Shown piece by piece: positions 28,948 to 35,893 of a stretch of DNA of 35,893 nucleotides (position 1 is the stretch's first letter; each line of letters begins with the position of its first letter). A program made the position numbers and the translations under genes. The stretch is taken from assembly GCA_009782285.1 (NCBI GenBank), contig WRJK01000020.1, positions 1 to 35,893 of the forward strand, given 5' to 3'. The notes below the pieces were generated by a model that saw only the letters and a program-made list of their open reading frames with translations, was not told the DNA's origin and did not search any database. The stretch is from Clostridiales bacterium. Lineage in GTDB: Bacteria > Bacillota > Clostridia > Peptostreptococcales > Anaerovoracaceae.

Positions 28948-31788
28948 TTATTTAGTGTAATGGATGAAAAGGTCTAGCAGGTCCAGCATGTCGATCATTC
29001 CGTCCCCGTTGACGTCGCACATGCTTGCCGTTACCGGGTTGCCCCACGCGTCGTTGACCTTGACCACGGAGCCCCAGCTAGGGGAGTCGGCATCGAAGCC
29101 GCAGTACAGCAGCATGATGCCAAGGTCAAGTGCGTCAACGGTGCCATCCCTGTTCAGGTCGTATTTCGACTTGGCGATTACCGTGGTGGCAGTGCCGTTT
29201 TTTATAATTGACGGAATGTACATCGTCGTGTCGTCAAGCCCGACAGCCTCGGCAGAAGTCAAGGTCATGGCTGCGTTGCCGAACCCCTTTGGCGCAAATA
29301 TGAATTTTGCGATGTCCACCGGAGCTTCGGTCGTCAAGCCGGTGGTGGCGCCGGAAGGCAAAGCTAGCGTGACTGTGCCGCTCCATTTGCCATCGCCTGA
29401 ATAAACCCAGAGGATGCCGTTCATGGATTCGAAGCCGTTAAGACCCAAAAGGCCCTTGCCTGAAAGCATGTCGCCGTCTATTTCGAACGTCAGGTTCACC
29501 GTCAGCAGGTTGTTCACGTTTTCAACAGACAGAATGAACTCGGCATCACCGTCAATGAAGCTTACAGGCGCCCCGTGGATGCTGAAGAAGGCTGCGGAAT
29601 CGTAGATTGCAGCATTCAGGGCATTGTATGCGGCATCCACTTCCTCTGGAAGTGGCAGTTCGTCCGCATTTACAGAGGCGGCATTGTCAAGCAGGGCCAG
29701 AAAACCTTCTTTGACTGAAGGGTCGAGGTAGTCAGGGTTGACTTGAGCCGCAAATCCGACTGCTTCGTTCAGCTGTGCTTTATCTGCCGGGTATACAGCC
29801 AGGAAAGCGCCGCGCAATGCAACGTCGGCTTTGTCGATGTCCATCTGGGGCAGGAAATTGTCTTGATACACGCTCAATGATGAATTGTAGGTGCCTAGGA
29901 ACGGTGCGCGCTCGCTTGAAGTAAGCCTTTGCGCGGCGCCAATTGCCACCTGCAGGCTGGCTTTGTCTGCCATGCCCGGGGGCACGCGGTACTTGGTGGC
30001 CTGTTCGACCACGTAGGCGAACTCGAGCAGCTGTGCTTCAGTGAAGGCGGTGCCGGTAAAGATGATGTTGGTCGAGGAACCCGTTCCGCCGGAATACTGG
30101 AGGGGGACTGACACCGTGGGGTAGCCGGCCCTTGCGCCTATGCTAGAGGTGCCTGTCGTAATGAGGCCGTCGAGGTTGTATTCTTTTAGGACGTAGTCTA
30201 TCCCGTTGGTTCGCGAATAAGCTATTTCTCTCAAGATGTCTGCCTCGTACCTAGCCTTGTCAGCCTCAAGGTCATAGTTGGCGGCGGCTATCAGCCACCT
30301 CTGCCTGTACGGTATAGCGCCGCCCGGGTGGTCTATTTCATAAGCTAAATTGAAATCGATGATGTCCTGAATCGTCTTGAAGGGGTAGCTTGGATCAAGC
30401 GTCTCCAGATACGCAGCCAAGTCTCTTTTGAATTCATAGTCGAGGACAACAGTGCTTGGCGACGACGGGTTGCTGTTGGGGTTTGAGGGGTTGTAGTATG
30501 TCAACGCTGTGCCGGCTGGTTTTGTCACGATTTCGGCGCCTGCGTCCCTGAGAGCCTGCAGCGCAGCCTGGAACGGCGCATAAGCTGCGCTGGTCGTTCC
30601 GGGAATGCCTGTGAGCCCGAGCCGCTTGCCCTCAAGGTCGCCCAGCTTCAGGCTTTTGGTGTAGTCCACGCCGGTAACGCCGGCGGCGGCAATGCCTTCT
30701 GTGAACGGGTCGTTGGGGTCGTAGCCCGCCATTGCGTTGAGCAGGACGGCTAGGTCAGACACGTTGCGGCCCATCGGTCCCGGCGTGTCCTGAGTGGCGG
30801 AAATGGGTATGACCCCGTATCGGCTGATCAGGCCTACGGTGGGTTTGACTGCTGCTATGAAGTTTCTTGCAGCAGGGCTTAAGATGGAACCGTCGGTCTC
30901 TGTTCCGACTGTGATTGCAGCCAGTGCGGCGGCAGCTGCGGCGCCGGAGCCTGCGGAGGAGCCGCTGGGGCCTACGGTCGAGCTGTCTCCCAGCAGACGG
31001 TTTGGCCTGTATGGGTTCTTGACTTGGCCGCCCAAGGCAGAAAAGCCGGCGGGCATGCTAGAGTCGACTGAGTGGGCGAATTCCGTCAGGTTGAGCTTGC
31101 CAAGGATGACAGCGCCCGCCGCCTTCAAGTTCGTGACAAGGGGCGCGTCGTATGGCGGGTAGTTGTTTGCCAAGGCGATGGAGCCAGCCGTATTTGGCAT
31201 GCCCACAACGTTGATGTTGTCTTTCAGAAGCACGGGTATACCGAACATACCGTTTGCAACTGCGGGGTCTTCCGCGAACGCAACGTCGCACTTTGCAGCG
31301 TCAGACAGGGCACTCGGATTGAGGGTGCGCACTGAATTGAGCTTGAAGGTGTTGAACTCGTACATTTCGATTCGGGTGAGGTACATCCGCGTAAGCTGCT
31401 CGTAGGTAAGCTTTCCCGCTCGGACTAATTTTTGCATGTCGTCAATTGTTGTGTTTTGAAGGTCAACGGTGACCGCATCCAATGCGATCCGCAATTCTAA
31501 TGCAGCCAGTTTCATTCTGTCTGCTGACCCGACGGGGCCTAGAGCCAGCTTTGCTGCCTTTTCCGTCGAGTAGGCGAGCTGGCTTGCGATGATGGCGGGG
31601 CAACTGTCCAATTCGCCCTGAGGGATCCCTTTTGATTCGGTGACCAAAGCTTGCAGCTCAAGCCGGATGGATTCTTTGGCAGAGACAGCCCCCGTGTCGG
31701 CCGACGCTATGGCAGCAGACGGGAAAACCATCACCAACGCCATAAGAAGCGGCAGAATTCTGAGTTTTTGCTTTCTTTTTCTTTCCAT
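28948..31788 (-). CDS. Secreted amidase-signature hydrolase with cohesin-like and dockerin modules
   Basis: A 946-aa exported enzyme. Signal peptide at about residues 1-30 (basic start, hydrophobic core, ASA end). Amidase signature domain in the middle: K189 in GIPVLLKDNINVVG, cis-Ser about 277 in GPSGSSAGSG and the nucleophile Ser301 in GTETDGSILSPAARN; the 24-residue Ser spacing equals that in FAAH. The following FIVAR-like helical repeats are in the 620-730 region. Residues of about 745-870 resemble a cohesin beta-sandwich (DGDAEFILSVENVNNLLTVN, DIAKFIFAPKG). The C-terminus is a dockerin: DLNRDGTVDALDLGIML and DVNGDGMIDMLDLLDLF. AGGAGG precedes the ATG. Substrate unknown; attachment to a protein complex or the cell surface is inferred. 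Confidence 0.9.
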   Translation of the reverse strand: MERKRKQKLRILPLLMALVMVFPSAAIASADTGAVSAKESIRLELQALVTESKGIPQGELDSCPAIIASQLAYSTEKAAKLALGPVGSADRMKLAALELRIALDAVTVDLQNTTIDDMQKLVRAGKLTYEQLTRMYLTRIEMYEFNTFKLNSVRTLNPSALSDAAKCDVAFAEDPAVANGMFGIPVLLKDNINVVGMPNTAGSIALANNYPPYDAPLVTNLKAAGAVILGKLNLTEFAHSVDSSMPAGFSALGGQVKNPYRPNRLLGDSSTVGPSGSSAGSGAAAAAALAAITVGTETDGSILSPAARNFIAAVKPTVGLISRYGVIPISATQDTPGPMGRNVSDLAVLLNAMAGYDPNDPFTEGIAAAGVTGVDYTKSLKLGDLEGKRLGLTGIPGTTSAAYAPFQAALQALRDAGAEIVTKPAGTALTYYNPSNPNSNPSSPSTVVLDYEFKRDLAAYLETLDPSYPFKTIQDIIDFNLAYEIDHPGGAIPYRQRWLIAAANYDLEADKARYEADILREIAYSRTNGIDYVLKEYNLDGLITTGTSSIGARAGYPTVSVPLQYSGGTGSSTNIIFTGTAFTEAQLLEFAYVVEQATKYRVPPGMADKASLQVAIGAAQRLTSSERAPFLGTYNSSLSVYQDNFLPQMDIDKADVALRGAFLAVYPADKAQLNEAVGFAAQVNPDYLDPSVKEGFLALLDNAASVNADELPLPEEVDAAYNALNAAIYDSAAFFSIHGAPVSFIDGDAEFILSVENVNNLLTVNLTFEIDGDMLSGKGLLGLNGFESMNGILWVYSGDGKWSGTVTLALPSGATTGLTTEAPVDIAKFIFAPKGFGNAAMTLTSAEAVGLDDTTMYIPSIIKNGTATTVIAKSKYDLNRDGTVDALDLGIMLLYCGFDADSPSWGSVVKVNDAWGNPVTASMCDVNGDGMIDMLDLLDLFIHYTK

Positions 31789-31846
31789 AAATCTAACCTC
31801 CTGTTTTTTGCCGCCTTGCGGGGCAATGTGTTTAAATTACATCTCA

Positions 31847-31875
31847 ATTAAACCAAAACAGATGCAAAAAGTCAA
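31847..31875 (-). promoter_or_regulatory. Promoter of the amidase gene
   Basis: Reading leftward: -35 TTGACT (31875-31870), 17-bp spacer, -10 TTTAAT (31852-31847), 59 nt before the ATG. It is back-to-back with the ung promoter. Confidence 0.6.
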
Positions 31876-31894
31876 GTATGATGGGAACACATGC

Positions 31895-31923
31895 TTGTGG
31901 CAATTGCCCAAAGATGATATAAT
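31895..31923 (+). promoter_or_regulatory. Promoter of ung
   Basis: -35 TTGTGG (31895-31900), 17-bp spacer, -10 TATAAT (31918-31923), 19 nt before the ATG. Confidence 0.6.
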
Positions 31924-31941
31924 ACGCTATGGAGGCAAAGC

Positions 31942-32613
31942 ATGGTCAATATAGGCAACAGCTGGGACAAGGCCCTTGAAGGCGAGTTCGACAAGGGCTA
32001 CTACCAAGAACTGAGGAGCTTTTTAATCAGCGAGTACAAGGGCAGGGCAATATACCCAAGTATGCATGACATTTTCAACGCGCTGAAGAGCACGGCATAT
32101 GAGGACGTCAAAGCAGTCATACTGGGGCAGGACCCATACCATGAGCCAGGGCAGGCGCACGGGCTCTGTTTTTCGGTGCAGAAGGGGCTCCCGCAACCTC
32201 CGTCGCTGGTTAACATATTTAAAGAGCTGGAAAGCGACCTCGGAATAAAGCCGCCCTCCCACGGCTGCCTCACCGACTGGGCAAAGCACGGGGTACTGCT
32301 GCTCAACTCAGTATTGACCGTGCGGCGTGGGCAGGCGAATTCCCACAAAGGAAAGGGCTGGGAAACCTTTACTGACAGGGTGATCAAAATTTTGAACGAA
32401 AGGGAGAAACCCATAGTTTTCATTTTGTGGGGGGCAAACGCAAAGGCGAAATCCGTGCTCCTGACGAATCCGGTCCACCTGATAATTGCGGGGACCCACC
32501 CGAGCCCGCTTTCCGCATACAACGGGTTTTGGGGCGGGAAGTACTTCTCGCGCACGAACGAGTTTTTGAAGCAGAAAGGCGAAGAGCCAATTGATTGGAG
32601 AATTATCGATTAA
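31942..32613 (+). CDS. ung: Uracil-DNA glycosylase, family 1
   Basis: A 223-aa base-excision repair enzyme that removes uracil from DNA. The water-activating loop GQDPYHEPGQAHGLCFSV (Asp64), the uracil-binding region PPSLVNIFKEL, LLLNSVLTVR, and the minor-groove loop HPSPLSAYNGFWG with the catalytic His are all canonical. Length is normal. GGAGG lies just before the ATG and the promoter is close. It heads a run of same-strand genes (lemA, DUF2207, exoA) with small gaps or overlaps, so they may be co-transcribed. Confidence 0.97.
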   Translation: MVNIGNSWDKALEGEFDKGYYQELRSFLISEYKGRAIYPSMHDIFNALKSTAYEDVKAVILGQDPYHEPGQAHGLCFSVQKGLPQPPSLVNIFKELESDLGIKPPSHGCLTDWAKHGVLLLNSVLTVRRGQANSHKGKGWETFTDRVIKILNEREKPIVFILWGANAKAKSVLLTNPVHLIIAGTHPSPLSAYNGFWGGKYFSRTNEFLKQKGEEPIDWRIID

Positions 32614-32632
32614 CCGGAATGGAGGTAAGAGA

Positions 32633-33187
32633 ATGAAGATTATACTGGCAGTCATCGCGTTAGCAGCAATTATAGCCGTTTGGTTAGCGGCAGGCTACAA
32701 TAGTTTTGTCAAGCTGAAGAACATGATCGAGGAAGCTTTTTCAACCATGGACGTCTACTTGAAGAAGAGGTACGACCTGATACCGAACTTGGTGGAAACC
32801 GTGAAAGGGTATGCCAAGCACGAGTCGGGCACCCTTGAGAAGGTGGTGCAGGCGCGGAACATGGCGCAGGGCGCCGCAACGATTGAAGACAAAATCGCCG
32901 GCGAGAACATGCTTTCCGGGACGCTGAAAACCCTGTTCGCCGTAGCGGAAGCCTATCCCGACTTGAAAGCGAACGAGAATTTCATGGATCTGCAGAAACA
33001 GCTGATGAGGATAGAGGACGAAATTGCGAACTCAAGGAAGTATTTCAACGGAGTCGTGAAGGATTTCAACACAAAAGTGGAATCGTTCCCAAGCAACATC
33101 ATCGCAGGGATATTTCATTTCACAAGGAAACCCATGTTCGAAGTGGAGTCTAGGGAGGAAAGGCAAAATGTCAAAGTGCAGTTCTGA
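32633..33187 (+). CDS. lemA: LemA family membrane protein
   Basis: A 184-aa protein with an N-terminal membrane segment (IILAVIALAAIIAVWLAAGY) and the LemA helical core: YNSFVKLKNMIEEAFSTMDV, LKKRYDLIPNLVETVKGYAKHE, YPDLKANENFMDLQKQL, IEDEIANSRKYFNGVVKDFN. The start at 32633 has GGAGGTAAG upstream. It overlaps the DUF2207 gene by 20 nt; this gene pair is common in bacteria, probably acting in the envelope, but its precise role is not established. Confidence 0.93.
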   Translation: MKIILAVIALAAIIAVWLAAGYNSFVKLKNMIEEAFSTMDVYLKKRYDLIPNLVETVKGYAKHESGTLEKVVQARNMAQGAATIEDKIAGENMLSGTLKTLFAVAEAYPDLKANENFMDLQKQLMRIEDEIANSRKYFNGVVKDFNTKVESFPSNIIAGIFHFTRKPMFEVESREERQNVKVQF

Positions 33188-35036
33188 CGCTTCAAAGACG
33201 CTGGCATTTTTTTTACTGGCGTGTTTTGTGCTGTGCTTTTTCCCCGTCCAAGCCCATGCAGCCTCGTACGTTACGAATGAATTTGACATTGCCATGGACG
33301 TGAGGGAGGACAATTCCTTTTACATGACATACAAGGTATCGGTCGACTTCAATTATGCAAGCCATGGCATCTTTGCCTACATCCCATTAGGCAGGGAGTA
33401 CAAGATAGACAAAGTGAGGGCGACGGGGGACAGGTACGAGACCTATAGGGAAAATGGCAACATCATAGTAAAGATCGGCGACCCAGATGTCTTCGTTCGG
33501 GGTGAAAAGGAGTATACTATCGAGTACCGGTGCAGGTTTTACAAGGACACGAACCCGGATAACGACTTCCTGTACTGGAACTTGCTTTCGCCCAAGGGAT
33601 GGGACACTGACATCGAGAGTTTCCGCGTTAGGATCAACATGCCGAAGCCCTTTGACGAAGAATACGTGAGGATTACGGGCGGCAGGGCAGGCTCAACCGA
33701 GCTTGCTGACATGGACGTCAGTTTTAAAGGGCGCATGATAACGGCAGAAAGCCGGAGCCCCGTGAAATACGGGGATGGGCTGACATTGGCAATCCAGCTC
33801 CCAGAGGGTTATTTTGAAGGCGTTATGACAGACACTTGGATGTTCGCCGTCGCATACCTGCTTTCGGCGCTCGCTGCAATCCTTGCGTTTGCCTTGTGGT
33901 TTTTGTTCGGAAGGGCGCCTAGGATCGTCAAGACGGTGGAATTTTACCCTCCTGAAGGGATAACGCCGGCAGAAGCTGGGTACGTAATCGACGGCTACAT
34001 TGACAGCAAAGACATGGCGGCGATGATCATATATTTCGCAGACCAAGGTTGCCTGGCAATTGAAGAGAGCGGACAGAAGAAGGAGATAATCCTGAAGAAA
34101 GTCAAGAGCCTGCCGGCAGGCGCCCGCAACTATGAGCGTATGCTGTTCAATGGATTGTTTGCTGACGGCGATTCAGTTAACCTTGCTGAGCTTAAGGGCA
34201 GCTTTTACCCGCGCTACAAAGCGGCAGTGAGCCAGCTGAGGTCGTTTTTCAGGAAGCCTGAAAACAAGGTTTTTAAATTGAGTTTGATTCTCGCACGTTT
34301 GGTAGGCGTATTATTGGCAATCGTTCCATTGTCGCTATTCGCGCTGATCGCCTTGCATGTTAAAGGCTTGGAGGCCATACTTCTGTTGCAAGTCATAGTA
34401 TTCGTGTTTTTGGGCGGCATTGCCTTTGTCCATTTTCGCAGCAGTAAGTACAGCTCGAGTACGGCAAAGCGCCGCGTCTCGACAGTTCTTCACATATTGT
34501 TTCTTGCGATTATGTATGCGGAGTTTATAGCTTTGGGCACGTTGTTCTTCAAACTCGGCGCCTTTTCAATCGGGGCTGCAATTTGCTCTGCCGCGCCGTT
34601 GCTTTTCACAGAAGCGTCTAACTTTAGGACGAAAAAGGGTGTTGAAATTCTAGGCAAGCTTTTGGGTTTCAAGGAGTTCATACAGAGAGCGGAGCTTGAC
34701 AGGCTGAAAAGGCTCGTGGACGAAAACCCGTCTTACTTCTACAGTATACTCCCTTACGCCTACGTGTTCGGGCTCTCCAGCAAATGGGCTGATAACTTCA
34801 AGGGTATTGCAATTAAAGCCCCCGAATGGTATTCGCCTGCTGATCCGGCGGGCTTTGGAACGTTCAACTCGGTGGTGTTCATGAGGTCTTTCAACAAGGC
34901 GGCAACTTCGATAAAAAGCGGAATTGCAGTTCCTCCAAACAGCGGCGGCTCCAGCGACAGCGGCTTCGGCGGCGGTGGTTTCAGCAGCAGCTCGACTGGG
35001 GGTGGATCCGGCGGCTTCGGCGGAGGAAGGTGGTAA
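33168..35036 (+). CDS. DUF2207 membrane protein with Gly/Ser-rich tail
   Basis: A 622-aa predicted exported membrane protein. Signal peptide to about residue 32 (FFPVQAHA), then an extracellular DUF2207 beta-domain (EFDIAMDVREDNSFYMTYKV, EYTIEYRCRFYKDTN, FLYWNLLSPKGWD). A membrane span at about 225-247 (WMFAVAYLLSALAAILAFAL) follows, then a cytoplasmic segment (EFYPPEGITPAEAGYVIDG) and two further hydrophobic regions at about 370-470. The C-terminus is an unstructured Gly/Ser/Phe-rich tail ending in RW. GGGAGG lies before the ATG inside lemA. It is a typical LemA partner. Confidence 0.92.
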   Translation: MSKCSSDASKTLAFFLLACFVLCFFPVQAHAASYVTNEFDIAMDVREDNSFYMTYKVSVDFNYASHGIFAYIPLGREYKIDKVRATGDRYETYRENGNIIVKIGDPDVFVRGEKEYTIEYRCRFYKDTNPDNDFLYWNLLSPKGWDTDIESFRVRINMPKPFDEEYVRITGGRAGSTELADMDVSFKGRMITAESRSPVKYGDGLTLAIQLPEGYFEGVMTDTWMFAVAYLLSALAAILAFALWFLFGRAPRIVKTVEFYPPEGITPAEAGYVIDGYIDSKDMAAMIIYFADQGCLAIEESGQKKEIILKKVKSLPAGARNYERMLFNGLFADGDSVNLAELKGSFYPRYKAAVSQLRSFFRKPENKVFKLSLILARLVGVLLAIVPLSLFALIALHVKGLEAILLLQVIVFVFLGGIAFVHFRSSKYSSSTAKRRVSTVLHILFLAIMYAEFIALGTLFFKLGAFSIGAAICSAAPLLFTEASNFRTKKGVEILGKLLGFKEFIQRAELDRLKRLVDENPSYFYSILPYAYVFGLSSKWADNFKGIAIKAPEWYSPADPAGFGTFNSVVFMRSFNKAATSIKSGIAVPPNSGGSSDSGFGGGGFSSSSTGGGSGGFGGGRW

Positions 35037-35041
35037 GCAGC

Positions 35042-35794
35042 ATGAAACTGGTGTCATGGAATGTGAACGGCCTGCGGGCGTGCCTGAAAAAAGGCTTCGA
35101 AGAGGCGTTTGGCAGAATCGATGCTGACGTGTTTTGCCTGCAGGAAACGAAAATGGAGCAAGGGCAAGCGGAGATAGACTTGCAAGGATACTATGAATTT
35201 TGGAACAGTGCAGACAAAAAGGGCTATTCCGGAACTGCCGTGTTCACAAAAGCGGAGCCAATCACTGTTTTGTATGGCATGGGCATAGACGAGCACGACC
35301 GAGAAGGCCGCATAATAAATCTTGAATTCGAAGAGTTTTACTTAGTGAACGTGTACACACCGAATTCGAAGAGGGAACTTCTGCGCTTGTCGTACCGCAT
35401 GGGCTGGGAGGACGATTTCCGGGAATACGTGTGCGGTTTGGATAAGAAAAAGCCTGTAGTAATCTGCGGCGATTTGAACTGCGCACACGAGGAAATCGAC
35501 ATAAAAAATGCAAAGTCGAACGTAAGGAACGCCGGATTCACGCAAGAAGAGCGGGACAAGATGACGGAGCTGCTGGCTGCGGGGTTCACGGATTTTTACC
35601 GCCATCTCAACCCGGACAAGCACGACGCCTATACGTGGTGGTCGATGATGCCGGGCGTCAGGGAGCGGAACGTTGGGTGGCGCATCGACTACTTCCTAGG
35701 CTCGAACCGCATGACAAGCAGAGTAAAAAGCGCAACGATCTACGACGACGTCCACGGCAGCGATCATTGCCCTGTGGGGATTGAAGTTTTTTAG
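35042..35794 (+). CDS. exoA: Exodeoxyribonuclease III (AP endonuclease)
   Basis: A 250-aa Mg-dependent AP endonuclease/3'-5' exonuclease of the XthA/ExoA type in base-excision repair, fitting with ung upstream. Catalytic motifs: SWNVNGLRA, CLQETKMEQ (metal Glu), VYTPNS, GDLNCAHEEID (Asp and Asn), WRIDYFLGS and the final GSDHCPV with the catalytic His. The start at 35042 aligns with the family; a GTG four codons earlier overlaps DUF2207. It stops with TAG, then an in-frame TAA after ten codons. Confidence 0.96.
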   Translation: MKLVSWNVNGLRACLKKGFEEAFGRIDADVFCLQETKMEQGQAEIDLQGYYEFWNSADKKGYSGTAVFTKAEPITVLYGMGIDEHDREGRIINLEFEEFYLVNVYTPNSKRELLRLSYRMGWEDDFREYVCGLDKKKPVVICGDLNCAHEEIDIKNAKSNVRNAGFTQEERDKMTELLAAGFTDFYRHLNPDKHDAYTWWSMMPGVRERNVGWRIDYFLGSNRMTSRVKSATIYDDVHGSDHCPVGIEVF

Positions 35795-35858
35795 AGTTTA
35801 TTTTTGTTTGATTATTTGCTACAATAACAATAAAGACAATCAATAGGAGGTAGGAGAA

Positions 35859-35893
35859 ATGGCAGAAATCAAATACGAAATAACAAAGCACAT
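35859..35893 (+). CDS. Start of a YdbC-like (PC4-type ssDNA-binding) gene, cut by window edge
   Basis: Only 11 codons are visible (MAEIKYEITKH), after a strong AGGAGG-type Shine-Dalgarno at about 35847. The wording closely resembles the N-terminus of YdbC family proteins as I recall them (MADIKFEIVK). The assignment is tentative because the rest lies outside the window. Confidence 0.5.
   Translation, partial: MAEIKYEITKH

Overview
The window looks like a chromosomal segment of an anaerobic Clostridia-type bacterium (Bacillota). Strong Shine-Dalgarno sites, sigma-A-like promoters, lipoprotein signals, a DUF1836 gene, a dockerin-bearing secreted enzyme and many radical-SAM and corrinoid genes point that way. 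I cannot name the species. No rRNA, CRISPR array or recognisable insertion sequence was found.

Positions 1-11833 (+): the 3' end of pnp is followed by a corrinoid-activation trio (DUF2284 protein, MetH-activation-like protein, RACo-type ASKHA activase). A complete pyrrolysine cassette comes next: pylB, pylC, pylSc, pylD, an unrelated lipoprotein gene, the amber-decoding tRNA-Pyl gene pylT, and pylSn. An rlmD-type rRNA methyltransferase overlaps pylSn. The aminoacyl-tRNA synthetase is split into separate PylSc and PylSn genes, as in other bacteria. The substrate methyltransferases (mttB, mtmB, mtbB) are not in the window, but the activators beside pyl imply methylamine-type corrinoid methyl transfer elsewhere in the genome.

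Positions 11804-18089: a MerR regulator with a typical 19-bp-spacer promoter, a small membrane protein, an AmmeMemoRadiSam pair (amrS and a Memo-AMMECR1 fusion), an SGNH hydrolase, an AT-rich DUF4143 ATPase flanked by a 15-bp direct repeat (probable insertion), and a DUF1836 regulator.

Positions 18061-23895 (-): a seven-gene B12 salvage operon (cobT-cobU-cobS-cobU paralogue-btuF-btuC-btuD) behind a consensus promoter, a compact cobalamin riboswitch and an intrinsic terminator. It would supply the corrinoid that the Pyl-dependent pathway needs.

Positions 23911-35893: a ComEC-like MBL lipoprotein, a pRiA4b ORF-3-like zinc-ribbon protein, a radical SAM enzyme, a FadR-type GntR regulator diverging from hypB with three matching operators and a candidate structured leader RNA, a secreted amidase with cohesin-like and dockerin modules, ung, lemA, DUF2207, exoA and the start of a YdbC-like gene.

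Most unusual points: (i) tRNA-Pyl appears to carry C33 instead of the near-universal U33; (ii) 8 of 35 visible stop codons are TAG, including that of pylSn itself, and the pnp TAG is in frame with the next gene; (iii) the hypB leader begins with a 10-nt strand that pairs perfectly with a strand about 120 nt downstream.
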